Under the pieces are notes generated by a model that worked only from the letters and a program-made list of their open reading frames with translations, did no database searches and was not told the DNA's origin. The position numbers and the translations under genes are program-made. Below, piece after piece: positions 46,349 to 55,475 of a stretch of 64,000 nucleotides of DNA (position 1 is its first letter; each line of letters starts with the position of its first letter). The stretch is from positions 186,001-250,000 of the forward strand of contig CAJUKZ010000001.1 in assembly GCA_910586995.1 (NCBI GenBank). Direction: 5' to 3'. The DNA comes from an uncultured Muribaculaceae bacterium. GTDB taxonomy: Bacteria; Bacteroidota; Bacteroidia; Bacteroidales; Muribaculaceae.

Positions 46349-48226
46349 TCAGCGCCCGAGAAGTATCAGCAATATGTTTATGTCTGATGGCGAAATTCCC
46401 GGTATTCTGGATGCCTGAGCAATCGTCTCCGGTTGAATCTTTATCAGCTTCTGTCGCGCTTCTGTAGATATTGATGATATGGTAGTGTAGTCGAGTTTGT
46501 CCTTTAGCCGGATGTCTTCAAGCCGGCGTATCTTGTCGGCGATAAGCTGTTCGCGGTCTATGTATCCTTGGTACTTGATCAGGATCTCGGCGCATTCAAT
46601 GATCTCGTCGCGACGCTCTGGCTCGATTTTCTCGATATGACGTTCCAATGCTTCGATATGCGGCGCGAGTGCTTTTATTGAGAGTTGCGGGCGTAATATC
46701 AGATCATACAGCTTGCATCCCTGGCGCAGCGGAGCGCAGCCCATCTTCTCGAGGGCGTCATTGATCAGTGCGGCTTTGACCTGGAAGTTGCGGATATATT
46801 CTATCAGTGAGTCTCGCTGAGCTTGCTTCGACTTCATCAGTGCATACCTTTCTTCCGTAACGAGTCCGATGGCATATCCTTTTGGTGTCAGTCGCATGTC
46901 GGCATCGTCCTGGCGTAATAATATGCGATATTCTGCTCGGGAGGTGAACATCCTGTACGGTTCATCTACGCCTTTTGTTACGAGATCGTCGATCAAAACA
47001 CCTATATAAGCCTCGTCGCGCGACAATGTGAACGGCTCTTTGCCCATTGCCGATAGAGCCGCGTTTATGCCGGCTATCAGTCCTTGTCCTGCGGCTTCCT
47101 CATATCCGGTAGTACCGTTGATCTGTCCGGCGAAGTAGAGACCGGACAGTAATTTTGTCTCTAACGTGTGCCTTAGCTGGGTAGGATCGAAGAAATCGTA
47201 TTCAATGGCATATCCGGGTCTGTATATCTGTACATCTGCAAGTGCAGGAACGGATTGGAGTGCCTCTATCTGTATGTCGATAGGCAGGGATGATGAGAAT
47301 CCGTTGAGATAGAATTCGCAAGTATCCTCGCCTTCGGGTTCAAGAAATAGCTGATGCTCGTTCTTGTCGGCAAAAGTTACAATTTTTGTTTCTATGCTCG
47401 GACAATAACGCGGACCGATGCTTTGTATCTGCCCATTGTAGAGCGGAGAATCAGGCAGTCCTCGCCTCAGTATATCGTGTGTGGTGGAATTTGTATATGT
47501 GATATAGCAGTCGCGCTGCTTCAATTCCCGTCGTACATCCGGAAGGTAGGAGAATTTATGAAAGTCATTATCTCCGGATTGAGGTGATGTCAGCTCCCAG
47601 TGTACGGATTTACCATCGATACGTACGGGGGTTCCGGTCTTCATCCTGTCGGTGGTGAAGCCCAGTTCACGAAGTTGTTCTGTCAGGCCGGTGGATGCAG
47701 GTTCTGACACACGTCCTCCCTTGAGTTTCACACGACCTATATGCATCAGTCCGTTGAGGAATGTTCCTGCAGTAAGTACAACTTTTTTTGCATCGAAAGT
47801 TACTCCGAGAGCAGTGCGCACTCCCTTGATTTTTCCGTCGGAGATTACAAGTTCGACAACGTCGTCTTGCCACATCGACAGATTGTCGATGTTCTCAAGC
47901 GTGCGTCGCCATAATTCGGAGAACCTCATGCGGTCGCTCTGCGCGCGCGGACTCCACATGGCCGGTCCTTTCGAGCGGTTGAGCATGCGGAACTGTATGG
48001 CAGTGCGGTCGGTAATTATGCCCATCATGCCGCCAAGAGCGTCTATCTCTCTGACTATCTGGCCTTTGGCTATTCCTCCGACGGCCGGATTACAGCTCAT
48101 TTGAGCTATCTTGTTCATATCCAATGTGATAAGTAGTGTGTCCGCGCCTAAATTGGCTGAAGCGGCGGCAGCCTCGCAGCCGGCATGCCCGGCGCCCACT
48201 ACTATCACGTCGTAGCTAAATCTCAT
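46349..48226 (-). CDS. mnmG: tRNA uridine-5-carboxymethylaminomethyl modification enzyme MnmG (GidA)
   Basis: A 625-residue FAD enzyme that, with MnmE, modifies the wobble uridine of several tRNAs. The N-terminal FAD motif VGAGHAGCEAA, the NPAVGGIAKGQIVREIDALG segment and the C-terminal GidA-associated domain (YIGVLIDDLVTKG) are intact. The length is typical. Its start overlaps the end of ybeY by 4 bp (ATGA). In many bacteria this gene is oriC-proximal, consistent with the adjacent parS. Confidence 0.97.
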   Translation of the reverse strand: MRFSYDVIVVGAGHAGCEAAAASANLGADTLLITLDMNKIAQMSCNPAVGGIAKGQIVREIDALGGMMGIITDRTAIQFRMLNRSKGPAMWSPRAQSDRMRFSELWRRTLENIDNLSMWQDDVVELVISDGKIKGVRTALGVTFDAKKVVLTAGTFLNGLMHIGRVKLKGGRVSEPASTGLTEQLRELGFTTDRMKTGTPVRIDGKSVHWELTSPQSGDNDFHKFSYLPDVRRELKQRDCYITYTNSTTHDILRRGLPDSPLYNGQIQSIGPRYCPSIETKIVTFADKNEHQLFLEPEGEDTCEFYLNGFSSSLPIDIQIEALQSVPALADVQIYRPGYAIEYDFFDPTQLRHTLETKLLSGLYFAGQINGTTGYEEAAGQGLIAGINAALSAMGKEPFTLSRDEAYIGVLIDDLVTKGVDEPYRMFTSRAEYRILLRQDDADMRLTPKGYAIGLVTEERYALMKSKQAQRDSLIEYIRNFQVKAALINDALEKMGCAPLRQGCKLYDLILRPQLSIKALAPHIEALERHIEKIEPERRDEIIECAEILIKYQGYIDREQLIADKIRRLEDIRLKDKLDYTTISSISTEARQKLIKIQPETIAQASRIPGISPSDINILLILLGR

Positions 48227-48669
48227 AGGTCTGATTCTTCTGATACTGTTCTGTATAATTCGAGTGCTTCATCTTCGTTGCGCTCCATGATCTCTCTTTC
48301 TCCAGGGCCTTTATCGTTGATTCCACACAGGTGCAGGATACCGTGGATCACTACCCTTAGAAATTCCTGCATGTACGGAACTCCGAGGCCTTCGGCATTG
48401 CTCCGCACGGTGTCGAGAGATATCACCAGATCGCCGGAGATAACCTTTCCTTTGCAGTAATCGAATGTAATGATGTCGGTGTAATAATCGTGCTGCAGGA
48501 ATTCGCGGTTGGTGCGCAGAATGTATTCGTCGTCGCAGAACACATATACAATATTTCCTACAACCCGTCCGTGGACCTCCGCCACTCGGCTGATCCACTT
48601 CTCAAGCATTCTGTAGTTCACTTCGGGCATCTGCACTTGTTCGGCAGACCAAAGAATATGTCGGGACAT
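48223..48669 (-). CDS. ybeY: Endoribonuclease YbeY (rRNA maturation factor)
   Basis: A 148-residue metal-dependent RNase for 16S rRNA maturation and ribosome quality control. The zinc motif normally reads HGxLHLxGxDH; here it is H109-GIL-H113-LCGIN-D119, so the third ligand position is Asp instead of His. I recall this substitution in other Bacteroidota YbeY proteins, so activity may be kept. It is the first gene of the ybeY-mnmG-apt-uvrC run and overlaps mnmG by 4 bp. Confidence 0.92.
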   Translation of the reverse strand: MSRHILWSAEQVQMPEVNYRMLEKWISRVAEVHGRVVGNIVYVFCDDEYILRTNREFLQHDYYTDIITFDYCKGKVISGDLVISLDTVRSNAEGLGVPYMQEFLRVVIHGILHLCGINDKGPGEREIMERNEDEALELYRTVSEESDL

Positions 48670-48728
48670 GGAATATAATATGGAGTTAACCTGCGAATTT
48701 ACAAAAAAATCGACACAGATAGGTTGAC

Positions 48729-49961
48729 TTAGCCGAAGAAAATGTATGCGGCCGCCACTCCCGCTATGCTGCCGGTTATATCGGCCATAAGAGCGTAGCT
48801 GACGGCATAGCGAGTCTTGCGCACGCCTACGCTTCCGAAGTAAACAGCAAGTACGTAGAACATTGTATCTGTGCTTCCCTGTATAGCGGCAGAAACTTTA
48901 GATACGAATGCATCAGGCCCGTAGGTGCTCATCAGATCCACCATCATGCCGCGCGAGCCGCTTCCGCTTAGAGGTTTCATCATTGCAGTGGGCAGAGCTT
49001 CGACCCATCTGCTGTCGAATCCGAGGGCGTTTACAGCAGCGATCATTGCGTCAGTGATGACACTCATCGCACCTGATGCCCTGAACATGCCTATGGCTAC
49101 AAGTATGGCTACGAGATAAGGGATTATCATAACAGCAGTCTTAAAGCCTTCTTTAGCTCCTTCTATGAATGCATCGTACATGTTTATCCGTTTACGCAGC
49201 CCCATGATAAGGAAGCCGGCTATGACCGAGAACAGCAGGAAATTGGCAATAAAGCCGGAGTAAAGTTCAACCTGTTCTTTAGGCAAGGAGGAGAAGAACC
49301 ACACTATTCCGCCTATGATTGCTGCCATACCGGCAAGCCAACCGATCAGCACCGGATCAAGCAAACGGATTCGTTGGCGGATGCACAGTGCCACAATACC
49401 GACGAGTGTGGCTATGAATGTCGCCAGAAGTATAGGCAGGAAAACATCTGTTGGGTTCGAAGCACCGGCCTGCGCGCGGTACATCATTATGCTTATAGGA
49501 ATGAAGCAGAGACCGGAAGCATTAAGCACAAGAAACATTATCATTGCGTCTGTGGCAGTGTCTTTCTTTGTGTTAAGTTCCTGCAATTCCTGCATGGCTT
49601 TGAGGCCGAGTGGAGTTGCCGCATTGTCGAGTCCGAGCATGTTGGCCGACACATTCATGAATATAGACCCCATAGCAGGATGTCCCTTGGGAACTCCGGG
49701 AAAGAGGCGGGAGAACAAAGGGCTGACGACGCGTCCGAAGAATGCGATCACCCCGCCACGTTCGCCGATTTTCATCAGACCCATCCATAATGACAGCACA
49801 CCTGTAAGACCAAGCGAGATCTCAAATGCTGTTGCAGCCGAGTCGAATGACGCATGCATTATATCAGACCATACAGAGAAGTCGCCTGTGAGGATGGTCT
49901 TTCCGATTGCTACAGCAAATGCAATCAGAAAAAAAGCGACCCATATATAATTGAGGACCAT
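48729..49961 (-). CDS. SpmA-SpmB fusion-type nucleoside-recognition (Gate domain) membrane protein
   Basis: A 410-residue inner-membrane protein with two Gate/nucleoside-recognition halves. The first (about 1-200) has MNVSANMLGLDNAATPLGLKAM as in spore maturation protein A; the second (about 225-410) has KPLSGSGSRGMM as in SpmB. The fused form is usual in Bacteroidota that do not sporulate, so the spore-related name does not describe its role, which is unknown (possibly transport). The next gene on this strand, ybeY, starts 60 bp further on. A consensus promoter lies upstream. Confidence 0.85.
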   Translation of the reverse strand: MVLNYIWVAFFLIAFAVAIGKTILTGDFSVWSDIMHASFDSAATAFEISLGLTGVLSLWMGLMKIGERGGVIAFFGRVVSPLFSRLFPGVPKGHPAMGSIFMNVSANMLGLDNAATPLGLKAMQELQELNTKKDTATDAMIMFLVLNASGLCFIPISIMMYRAQAGASNPTDVFLPILLATFIATLVGIVALCIRQRIRLLDPVLIGWLAGMAAIIGGIVWFFSSLPKEQVELYSGFIANFLLFSVIAGFLIMGLRKRINMYDAFIEGAKEGFKTAVMIIPYLVAILVAIGMFRASGAMSVITDAMIAAVNALGFDSRWVEALPTAMMKPLSGSGSRGMMVDLMSTYGPDAFVSKVSAAIQGSTDTMFYVLAVYFGSVGVRKTRYAVSYALMADITGSIAGVAAAYIFFG

Positions 49962-50015
49962 AGTGCGGGGAATACTTGTTTTTTTACTTATGTACTTGTT
50001 TTATTTCTTACGTGT

Positions 50016-50046
50016 CAAAATTACGAATATTTCCGCAGGTTGCCAA
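50016..50046 (-). promoter_or_regulatory. Promoter of the SpmAB-type gene
   Basis: On the minus strand TTG (50044-50046), 20 bp, TAATTTTG (50016-50023), about 55 bp upstream of the ATG at 49961. Confidence 0.65.
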
Positions 50047-50317
50047 CCTCTCCCCTACCCTACCCCGGCATGTTCGCTGTAAAAAAAGTCAAAAATGCAT
50101 GCCGAAATCCATATTTTGCTATTTTGGTTAAAGTCTCAGACAAAAAATAAGAGCCTTATCGCTTGATATGTAATTTGTTATGTTTAATATTGCCCTTTGA
50201 GATTTTAATATCTGCGTTTGTCTTGACGGGAGTTCGGATAAAATAGATTCTAAAAAGTTAAATTTTGTTCACTACGATTAAAAAAGATGTAATCGGACCA
50301 ACAGCGATAATTTTTGC
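50047..50317. other. AT-rich intergenic region between divergent genes
   Basis: Part of a 401-bp gap (49962-50362). It contains a short CCCTACCCTACCCC run (50053-50066) and the separated inverted repeat CGGCATG/CATGCCG (50066-50072 and 50098-50104). I see no convincing ORF, tRNA-like fold or terminator. Confidence 0.5.
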
Positions 50318-50325
50318 TATTTTTG
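50318..50325 (+). promoter_or_regulatory. Candidate -7 element of the LPS-kinase-like gene
   Basis: TATTTTTG matches TAnnTTTG and lies 37 bp upstream of the ATG at 50363. The -33 region is poor. Confidence 0.45.
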
Positions 50326-50362
50326 CAATACGTTCATAGAATCAAATAGAAGAAATAAAAGC

Positions 50363-51118
50363 ATGAGGATAAAAACAGTCGTGGCCGACGGACATCCGGA
50401 AATAGAGAGCCTGGCTAAGACGCTTGTCGCTGACGGTGTGCCCGATGATGCGCGTATCATATATAAAGGACGCAACAGGGTATATGCCCTTACCCTTGCC
50501 GATGGAAGTGAGGTAAATATAAAGGCTTTTAAAATTCCGCGCGTACTTAATCCATATATATATACTGTCCTGCGCAAGAGCAAAGCCCGGCGCTCATACG
50601 AAAATTCCCTACAGTTGCTTTCCTATGGCATACGAGTTCCCGAGCCATTGGCCTATATCGAGATCCGCAATGGTCTCAAGCTCGGACGCAGTTATTATAT
50701 AAGCCGGCAGATCGAGGCCCAGAATATGCGCGACTGGGATGACAAGCCCGATACAGAACCCTTGTTGCGTGCCTTGGCGCGTGAGATTGTGAAGATCCAG
50801 CAAGCAGGTGTGCTGCACAAAGACTTCTCGCCCGGGAATGTTCTGTATACAGGAAACCAAAATGACGGATATACGTTTTATTATATTGATCTCAATCGTA
50901 TGAAGTTTGGAGTGCACGACCATGCTCGTCTGATGGGAATGTTCCGGGCCATCAGTCTTGATCCGGATCAGACAGGGCGGCTGGCCCGCTACTATGGCGA
51001 GGCGGCAGGTATAGATCCGGCGCAGGCCGAGCGTGAGGGGCGTGCCGCACTTCAGGATTATCTCGACAAGAAAAGCCGCTTGCGCAGACTCAAGAAGATA
51101 TTCCGTCTTGGCGATTGA
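50363..51118 (+). CDS. Lipopolysaccharide kinase (InaA/WaaP-like) family protein
   Basis: A 251-residue protein with a eukaryotic-like kinase fold of the WaaP/KdkA/InaA family. The catalytic loop HKDFSPGNVLY and the metal-binding YIDLNR segment are intact, and a basic patch ends the protein (KKSRLRRLKKIF), which could bind the membrane. Members phosphorylate Kdo or heptose in the lipopolysaccharide core; the true acceptor here is unknown. The TGS-kinase gene follows 45 bp downstream. Confidence 0.8.
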   Translation: MRIKTVVADGHPEIESLAKTLVADGVPDDARIIYKGRNRVYALTLADGSEVNIKAFKIPRVLNPYIYTVLRKSKARRSYENSLQLLSYGIRVPEPLAYIEIRNGLKLGRSYYISRQIEAQNMRDWDDKPDTEPLLRALAREIVKIQQAGVLHKDFSPGNVLYTGNQNDGYTFYYIDLNRMKFGVHDHARLMGMFRAISLDPDQTGRLARYYGEAAGIDPAQAEREGRAALQDYLDKKSRLRRLKKIFRLGD

Positions 51119-51163
51119 GATCAGGTAAAACATTTCATCACAAACTATCCTCAACATCTACTC

Positions 51164-52834
51164 ATGGAAAAATTGTCTGTATACTGCCGCAACGTTGGTC
51201 GCTATCTCGAAATCGAAGGAGGTTCGACTCTCCTTGAAATTTACCAGCGACATTTGCGTGGGGAACTTGGATTCGAGCCTATATGCGCACTGGTGAACAA
51301 TAAGACCGAGGGACTGCGTTTCGCTGTGTTCCAGCCTAAGGAGGTAGAATTCATGCCGGCCTCCAGTCCAAGCGGACAACGTGCATATATACGCTCGCTG
51401 TGCATGATGCTGTATCGTGCGGTGGCTACATGTTTTCCGGGGACACGCCTGCGCATCGAACACTCAGTGTCGCGCGGATATTATTGCAGGCTTATCGGTC
51501 CGGTGACTGCCGATTCCGCTACAGTGGGCAGGCTAAAAGAAGAAATGTTGTCGCTGCACAGACGGGATCTGCCATTCGAGCGTCTTGAATTGCGTACGGC
51601 CGATGTGAGGGAGATATTTCTTCGTCAGGGACTCCAGGATAAGGTGAAACTGTTGGATACGGTGCATGATCTCTACACCGTCTTTTATCGGCTCGACGGA
51701 CTTGCCGACAGCTACTATGGATACCTTGCGCCGTCGACCGGCTATCTCGGTGTATTTGATTTGCTGCCATACAAGGACGGCATGTTGCTGCTTGGACCGT
51801 CGCAGGACGATCGCAGTGTTCCAAGTACGCCAGTGCTTCAGGAGAAAATGTATAAGGCTTTCACCGATTATGTCGATTTCAACCATATCGTAGGAGTGAG
51901 AAACGCCGGCGAGCTAAATCAGCGCGTCCTTGCAAGAAAAGCTCCTGATCTGGTCAATGTGGCCGAGGCGCTTCACGACAAATGCATCGCGCGCATAAGC
52001 GACGAGATAACCCGGCGCTACCATCAGGGCGGGGCGAGGATCGTTCTTATTGCAGGACCCTCTTCGTCGGGAAAAACCACTACTACCAAGCGTCTGGCAA
52101 TTCAGCTTATGACAAACCTGCTGAAGCCTAAGATGATCTCGCTCGACAATTATTTCGTGGATCGACACCGTACGCCACGGGATGCAGACGGAGAATACGA
52201 CTATGAGTCGCTATATGCTCTTGATCTCGAGCAGTTCAACTCAGACCTCAACCGTATACTTAATGGCGAGGAGATAGAACTGCCTACCTACGATTTTGCC
52301 TCAGGCAAGCGCGTATATAAGGGAAATAAGCTGAAACTCGACGACGGTTCGGTGCTTCTTATCGAAGGTATACATGGTCTGAATCCCGCGCTTACCGACC
52401 AGATTGCGGAAAATATGAAGTTCAGGGTATATGTATCCGCGCTCACGACCATATCCATCGATGACCACAATTGGGTTCCTACCACTGACAACCGACTGCT
52501 CAGGCGTATAATCCGTGATCATAAGTACAGAGGAGCTTCGGCGCTTGACACTATATCGCGCTGGCCGAGTGTGCGAGCCGGAGAGGAAAAATGGATATTC
52601 CCCTATCAGGAGAATGCCGACGCCACATTTAATTCATCGCTGCTGTATGAGTTAGGTGTGATGCGTGAGACCGGAGAGGCGATACTGCGCCAGGTGCCGC
52701 GCGATAAGGTCCAGTATGCCGAGGCGTACAGACTTCGCAAGTTCCTTAGCTATTTCGCTCCCATACCTATCAGTCTGCTGCCATCCACTTCCCTGTTGCG
52801 TGAATTCCTTGGCGGAAGTTCATTCCATTATTGA
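51164..52834 (+). CDS. Uridine kinase-like nucleoside kinase fused to a TGS/ThrRS-like N-terminal region
   Basis: A 556-residue fusion typical of Bacteroidota. Residues 1-60 resemble a TGS domain, 60-230 resemble the second additional domain of threonyl-tRNA synthetase (with H and Y/C residues such as IEHSVSRGYYC), and 280-500 form a P-loop kinase with Walker A GPSSSGKT (298-305) and a uridine-kinase-like LDNYFVDR segment. It probably phosphorylates a nucleoside, perhaps uridine or cytidine; what the tRNA-synthetase-like part does is not known. It lies 45 bp after the LPS-kinase-like gene. Confidence 0.85.
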   Translation: MEKLSVYCRNVGRYLEIEGGSTLLEIYQRHLRGELGFEPICALVNNKTEGLRFAVFQPKEVEFMPASSPSGQRAYIRSLCMMLYRAVATCFPGTRLRIEHSVSRGYYCRLIGPVTADSATVGRLKEEMLSLHRRDLPFERLELRTADVREIFLRQGLQDKVKLLDTVHDLYTVFYRLDGLADSYYGYLAPSTGYLGVFDLLPYKDGMLLLGPSQDDRSVPSTPVLQEKMYKAFTDYVDFNHIVGVRNAGELNQRVLARKAPDLVNVAEALHDKCIARISDEITRRYHQGGARIVLIAGPSSSGKTTTTKRLAIQLMTNLLKPKMISLDNYFVDRHRTPRDADGEYDYESLYALDLEQFNSDLNRILNGEEIELPTYDFASGKRVYKGNKLKLDDGSVLLIEGIHGLNPALTDQIAENMKFRVYVSALTTISIDDHNWVPTTDNRLLRRIIRDHKYRGASALDTISRWPSVRAGEEKWIFPYQENADATFNSSLLYELGVMRETGEAILRQVPRDKVQYAEAYRLRKFLSYFAPIPISLLPSTSLLREFLGGSSFHY

Positions 52835-52922
52835 TTGGTATGGCCGGAATTCATAAGAATTCATAAGCACAGGAATTTTGAAAAAAATCGATGTGTATAA
52901 TGCAGAATTGGCTGAAAACATT

Positions 52923-52930
52923 TATTTTTG
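52923..52930 (+). promoter_or_regulatory. -7 promoter element of the Na/Pi cotransporter operon
   Basis: TATTTTTG matches TAnnTTTG, 77 bp before the ATG at 53007. No good -33 is seen at 20 bp. Confidence 0.45.
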
Positions 52931-52962
52931 CAACAAGAAAGCCCGTTGTTGAGCGTCCACGA

Positions 52963-53000
52963 GGGCGCACACACCCGCGAGGCCACATATACATGCGCCC
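52963..53000 (+). promoter_or_regulatory. Hairpin directly before the Na/Pi cotransporter start codon
   Basis: GGGCGCA (52963-52969) pairs perfectly with TGCGCCC (52994-53000), and the stem ends 6 nt before the ATG at 53007. Another pairing, CAACAA with TTGTTG, lies just upstream at 52931-52936 and 52946-52951. The first structure could limit ribosome access; this is inference. Confidence 0.4.
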
Positions 53001-53006
53001 AACACG

Positions 53007-54836
53007 ATGAATTACAGTATTTTAGACTTTCTGTGTCTGATTGGTGCCGTAGGATTGTTCCTTTACGGCATGAAAGTGATGAGCGAAGGTTTGCAGAAGG
53101 CGGCCGGCGACCGCCTGCGCAACATTCTCTCGGCAATGACCCGAAACCGGTTCACCGGCACTCTCACGGGATTTGCAATCACCGCCTTAATCCAAAGTTC
53201 GTCGGCATCCACTGTAATGGTGGTCAGCTTCGTAAACGCCGGTCTGATGACCCTGGCGCAGTCGATGGCTGTTATTTTCGGAGCTAATGTAGGTACGACT
53301 TTTACCGCGTGGATCATAGCCCTGTTCGGGTTCAAGGTCAATATATCGGTATTTGTACTACCGCTTATCGGTCTGTCCATACCCTTGCTTTTCTCTAAAA
53401 AAGGACGCACAAAGTCAATAGGCGAATTCCTTATAGGCTTTGCATTCCTGTTCATGGGTCTGGATATGATCTCTGCCTATGTTCCTGATTTGCAGAGTAA
53501 TCCTGAGATGTTTGCATTCCTCCGGCAGTATGCGTCGCTTGGTTTCACATCCATATTGATATTCCTTGCGGTGGGCATTCTGCTCACTATGGTGATACAG
53601 TCTTCTGCGGCTACATTCGCCATTACACTGATAATGTGTACGAAAGGTTGGATAACTTTCGATCTCGCATGTGCGCTTGTCCTTGGCTCTAATATCGGTA
53701 CTACGATAACGCCGATTCTGGCATCTCTGAGTGGAAATGTGGCGGCGAAGCGTACGGCAATGGGACATCTGTTGTTTAATCTTCTCGGTACGATATGGTG
53801 TGTTTGCATATTCGTGCCTTTCTGCGAGCTGGCTTCATGGCTCACAGATGAGATCGGCTGCGGTAATCCTACGGCACTCTATACATTCGTCAACGGACTC
53901 GAACACAGTAACCCGGAACTTTACAACCATCTGTTTGATAATTCGCTTCCGGCGGGTCATGACGTTCTTGTCAAGATTGCAGCCATGCAGTTGAGTGTCA
54001 GCTTCGGTCTTTCTATATTCCATACGATTTTCAACCTTGTGAATCTCTCGATAATGATATGGTTCACAAAGCTATATGTGAAGATAGTGGAGCGTCTGAT
54101 TCCGGCCAAGCACAAGGAGGACGAGGAATTCACCCTCAAATATATATCCGGCGGTCTGCTGAGCTCGTCAGAGCTTAATATAGCCCAGGCGGAGAAAGAG
54201 ATGGCTGTATATGCCGAACGCGTTGGCAGAATGCTCGATATGGCCCAGGATCTTGTCCATACAAAGGGACAGACCGAGGAATTCGATGTCCTCTACTCGC
54301 GCATCGAGAAATATGAGGATATATCCGACCGCATGGAAATCGAGATTGCAAACTTCCTGAATCTTACGGCGGAAGGACGACTCTCCAATGAATCGAAGCT
54401 GCATGTGGCAGCAATGCTTAACATCGTTTCCGAAATCGAGAGCATAGCAGATAGTTGCCTTGGTGTGGGCAAGATTCTGTTGCGCAAGCAGCAGAGCCAT
54501 GCTGAGTTCAACAAGGAGATCTACGACAACATCGACACGATGTTTACATATGTGCGCGATGCTATGTCCATGATGACGAAGATGCTCCATAATGTAGAGA
54601 ATACGACCGATTACCAGATCAACGCCTCCTACAACAAAGAGCGGGAGATCAATAATGTGCGCAACACCATGCGCAATGCAAATGTGGAGAACATAAACTC
54701 CAAGCATTATGAGTATCAGGCCGGTATCTATTATATGGATATAATATCCGATCTCGAGCGCACCGGCGACTATATAATCAATGTTGTGGAAACCATCAAA
54801 GATCAGTTCCACAAGGTGCGCACTCAGGTGCGTTGA
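53007..54836 (+). CDS. Na/Pi cotransporter family protein with PhoU-like domain
   Basis: A 609-residue protein. The first 350 residues carry paired Na/Pi-cotransporter repeats with the QSSSA and QSSAA motifs (IQSSSASTVMV, IQSSAATFAI) and GANVGTT/GSNIGTT segments. The last 200 residues form a PhoU-like helical domain. This matches the NptA/YjbB-type transporter that moves phosphate across the inner membrane; direction is not certain. rnhB follows after 6 bp and dtd after 18 bp, suggesting one transcript. Confidence 0.9.
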   Translation: MNYSILDFLCLIGAVGLFLYGMKVMSEGLQKAAGDRLRNILSAMTRNRFTGTLTGFAITALIQSSSASTVMVVSFVNAGLMTLAQSMAVIFGANVGTTFTAWIIALFGFKVNISVFVLPLIGLSIPLLFSKKGRTKSIGEFLIGFAFLFMGLDMISAYVPDLQSNPEMFAFLRQYASLGFTSILIFLAVGILLTMVIQSSAATFAITLIMCTKGWITFDLACALVLGSNIGTTITPILASLSGNVAAKRTAMGHLLFNLLGTIWCVCIFVPFCELASWLTDEIGCGNPTALYTFVNGLEHSNPELYNHLFDNSLPAGHDVLVKIAAMQLSVSFGLSIFHTIFNLVNLSIMIWFTKLYVKIVERLIPAKHKEDEEFTLKYISGGLLSSSELNIAQAEKEMAVYAERVGRMLDMAQDLVHTKGQTEEFDVLYSRIEKYEDISDRMEIEIANFLNLTAEGRLSNESKLHVAAMLNIVSEIESIADSCLGVGKILLRKQQSHAEFNKEIYDNIDTMFTYVRDAMSMMTKMLHNVENTTDYQINASYNKEREINNVRNTMRNANVENINSKHYEYQAGIYYMDIISDLERTGDYIINVVETIKDQFHKVRTQVR

Positions 54837-54842
54837 TCCGCA

Positions 54843-55457
54843 ATGAGGCAGATTGTTCCCCTACCCTGCTGTATGTATGGCGGACGCCATGAGGCCGGGG
54901 TCGACGAAGCCGGCCGAGGCTGTCTTGCCGGTCCTGTATTCGCTGCGGCAGTCATTCTTCCTGATGGATTCTCGCATCCGTTGCTCACTGATTCCAAGAA
55001 GCTTACAGAGAAACAGCGCTACAGTCTGAGGGCCGTGATAGAAGCCGAGGCTGAGGCATGGGCTGTGGGTGTATGCTCGTCCGATGAGATTGACAGTATG
55101 AATATACTTAATGCCTCCATAGAGGCCATGCACCGCGCGTTAGCAGCTTTGAAGGTGCGCCCCGGAGGCATAATTGTGGACGGCAACCGATTCAAGCCAT
55201 ACGAGGATATAGAGTGGGCTACTGTCGTGAAAGGCGACGGAAAATATGCAAACATAGCCGCAGCTTCAATCCTTGCAAAGACTTACCGTGATGACTATAT
55301 GAAAGAACTGGCTGCGTCATATCCGGCTTATCGCTGGGAAGTGAACAAAGGCTATCCGACGCGCGACCATAGGGCTGCTATTGCATCCTATGGCCCTACA
55401 GAGCATCACAGACGCTCTTTCAGGCTCTTGGATACGCAGCTTACCCTTGAGTTATAA
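54843..55457 (+). CDS. rnhB: Ribonuclease HII
   Basis: A 204-residue nuclease that removes RNA or single ribonucleotides from DNA. The active-site motif VDEAGRG (D21/E22) is near the N-terminus, and the later acidic residues lie in LTDSKKL and DGNRF. It starts 6 bp after the transporter stop, so translation may be coupled. Confidence 0.96.
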   Translation: MRQIVPLPCCMYGGRHEAGVDEAGRGCLAGPVFAAAVILPDGFSHPLLTDSKKLTEKQRYSLRAVIEAEAEAWAVGVCSSDEIDSMNILNASIEAMHRALAALKVRPGGIIVDGNRFKPYEDIEWATVVKGDGKYANIAAASILAKTYRDDYMKELAASYPAYRWEVNKGYPTRDHRAAIASYGPTEHHRRSFRLLDTQLTLEL

Positions 55458-55475
55458 TCTACAAAACATTTTGTC

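Noticed and set aside
49962..50362. The 401-bp gap considered as a site for 6S, tmRNA or RNase P RNA
   Set aside because: I could not find the conserved core or long-range pairings of any of these RNAs; the gap is explained by two divergent promoters and AT-rich spacer.
51220..51240. tRNA T-arm-like sequence GGAGGTTCGACTCTCC
   Set aside because: It lies within the coding region of the TGS-kinase gene and no cloverleaf surrounds it.
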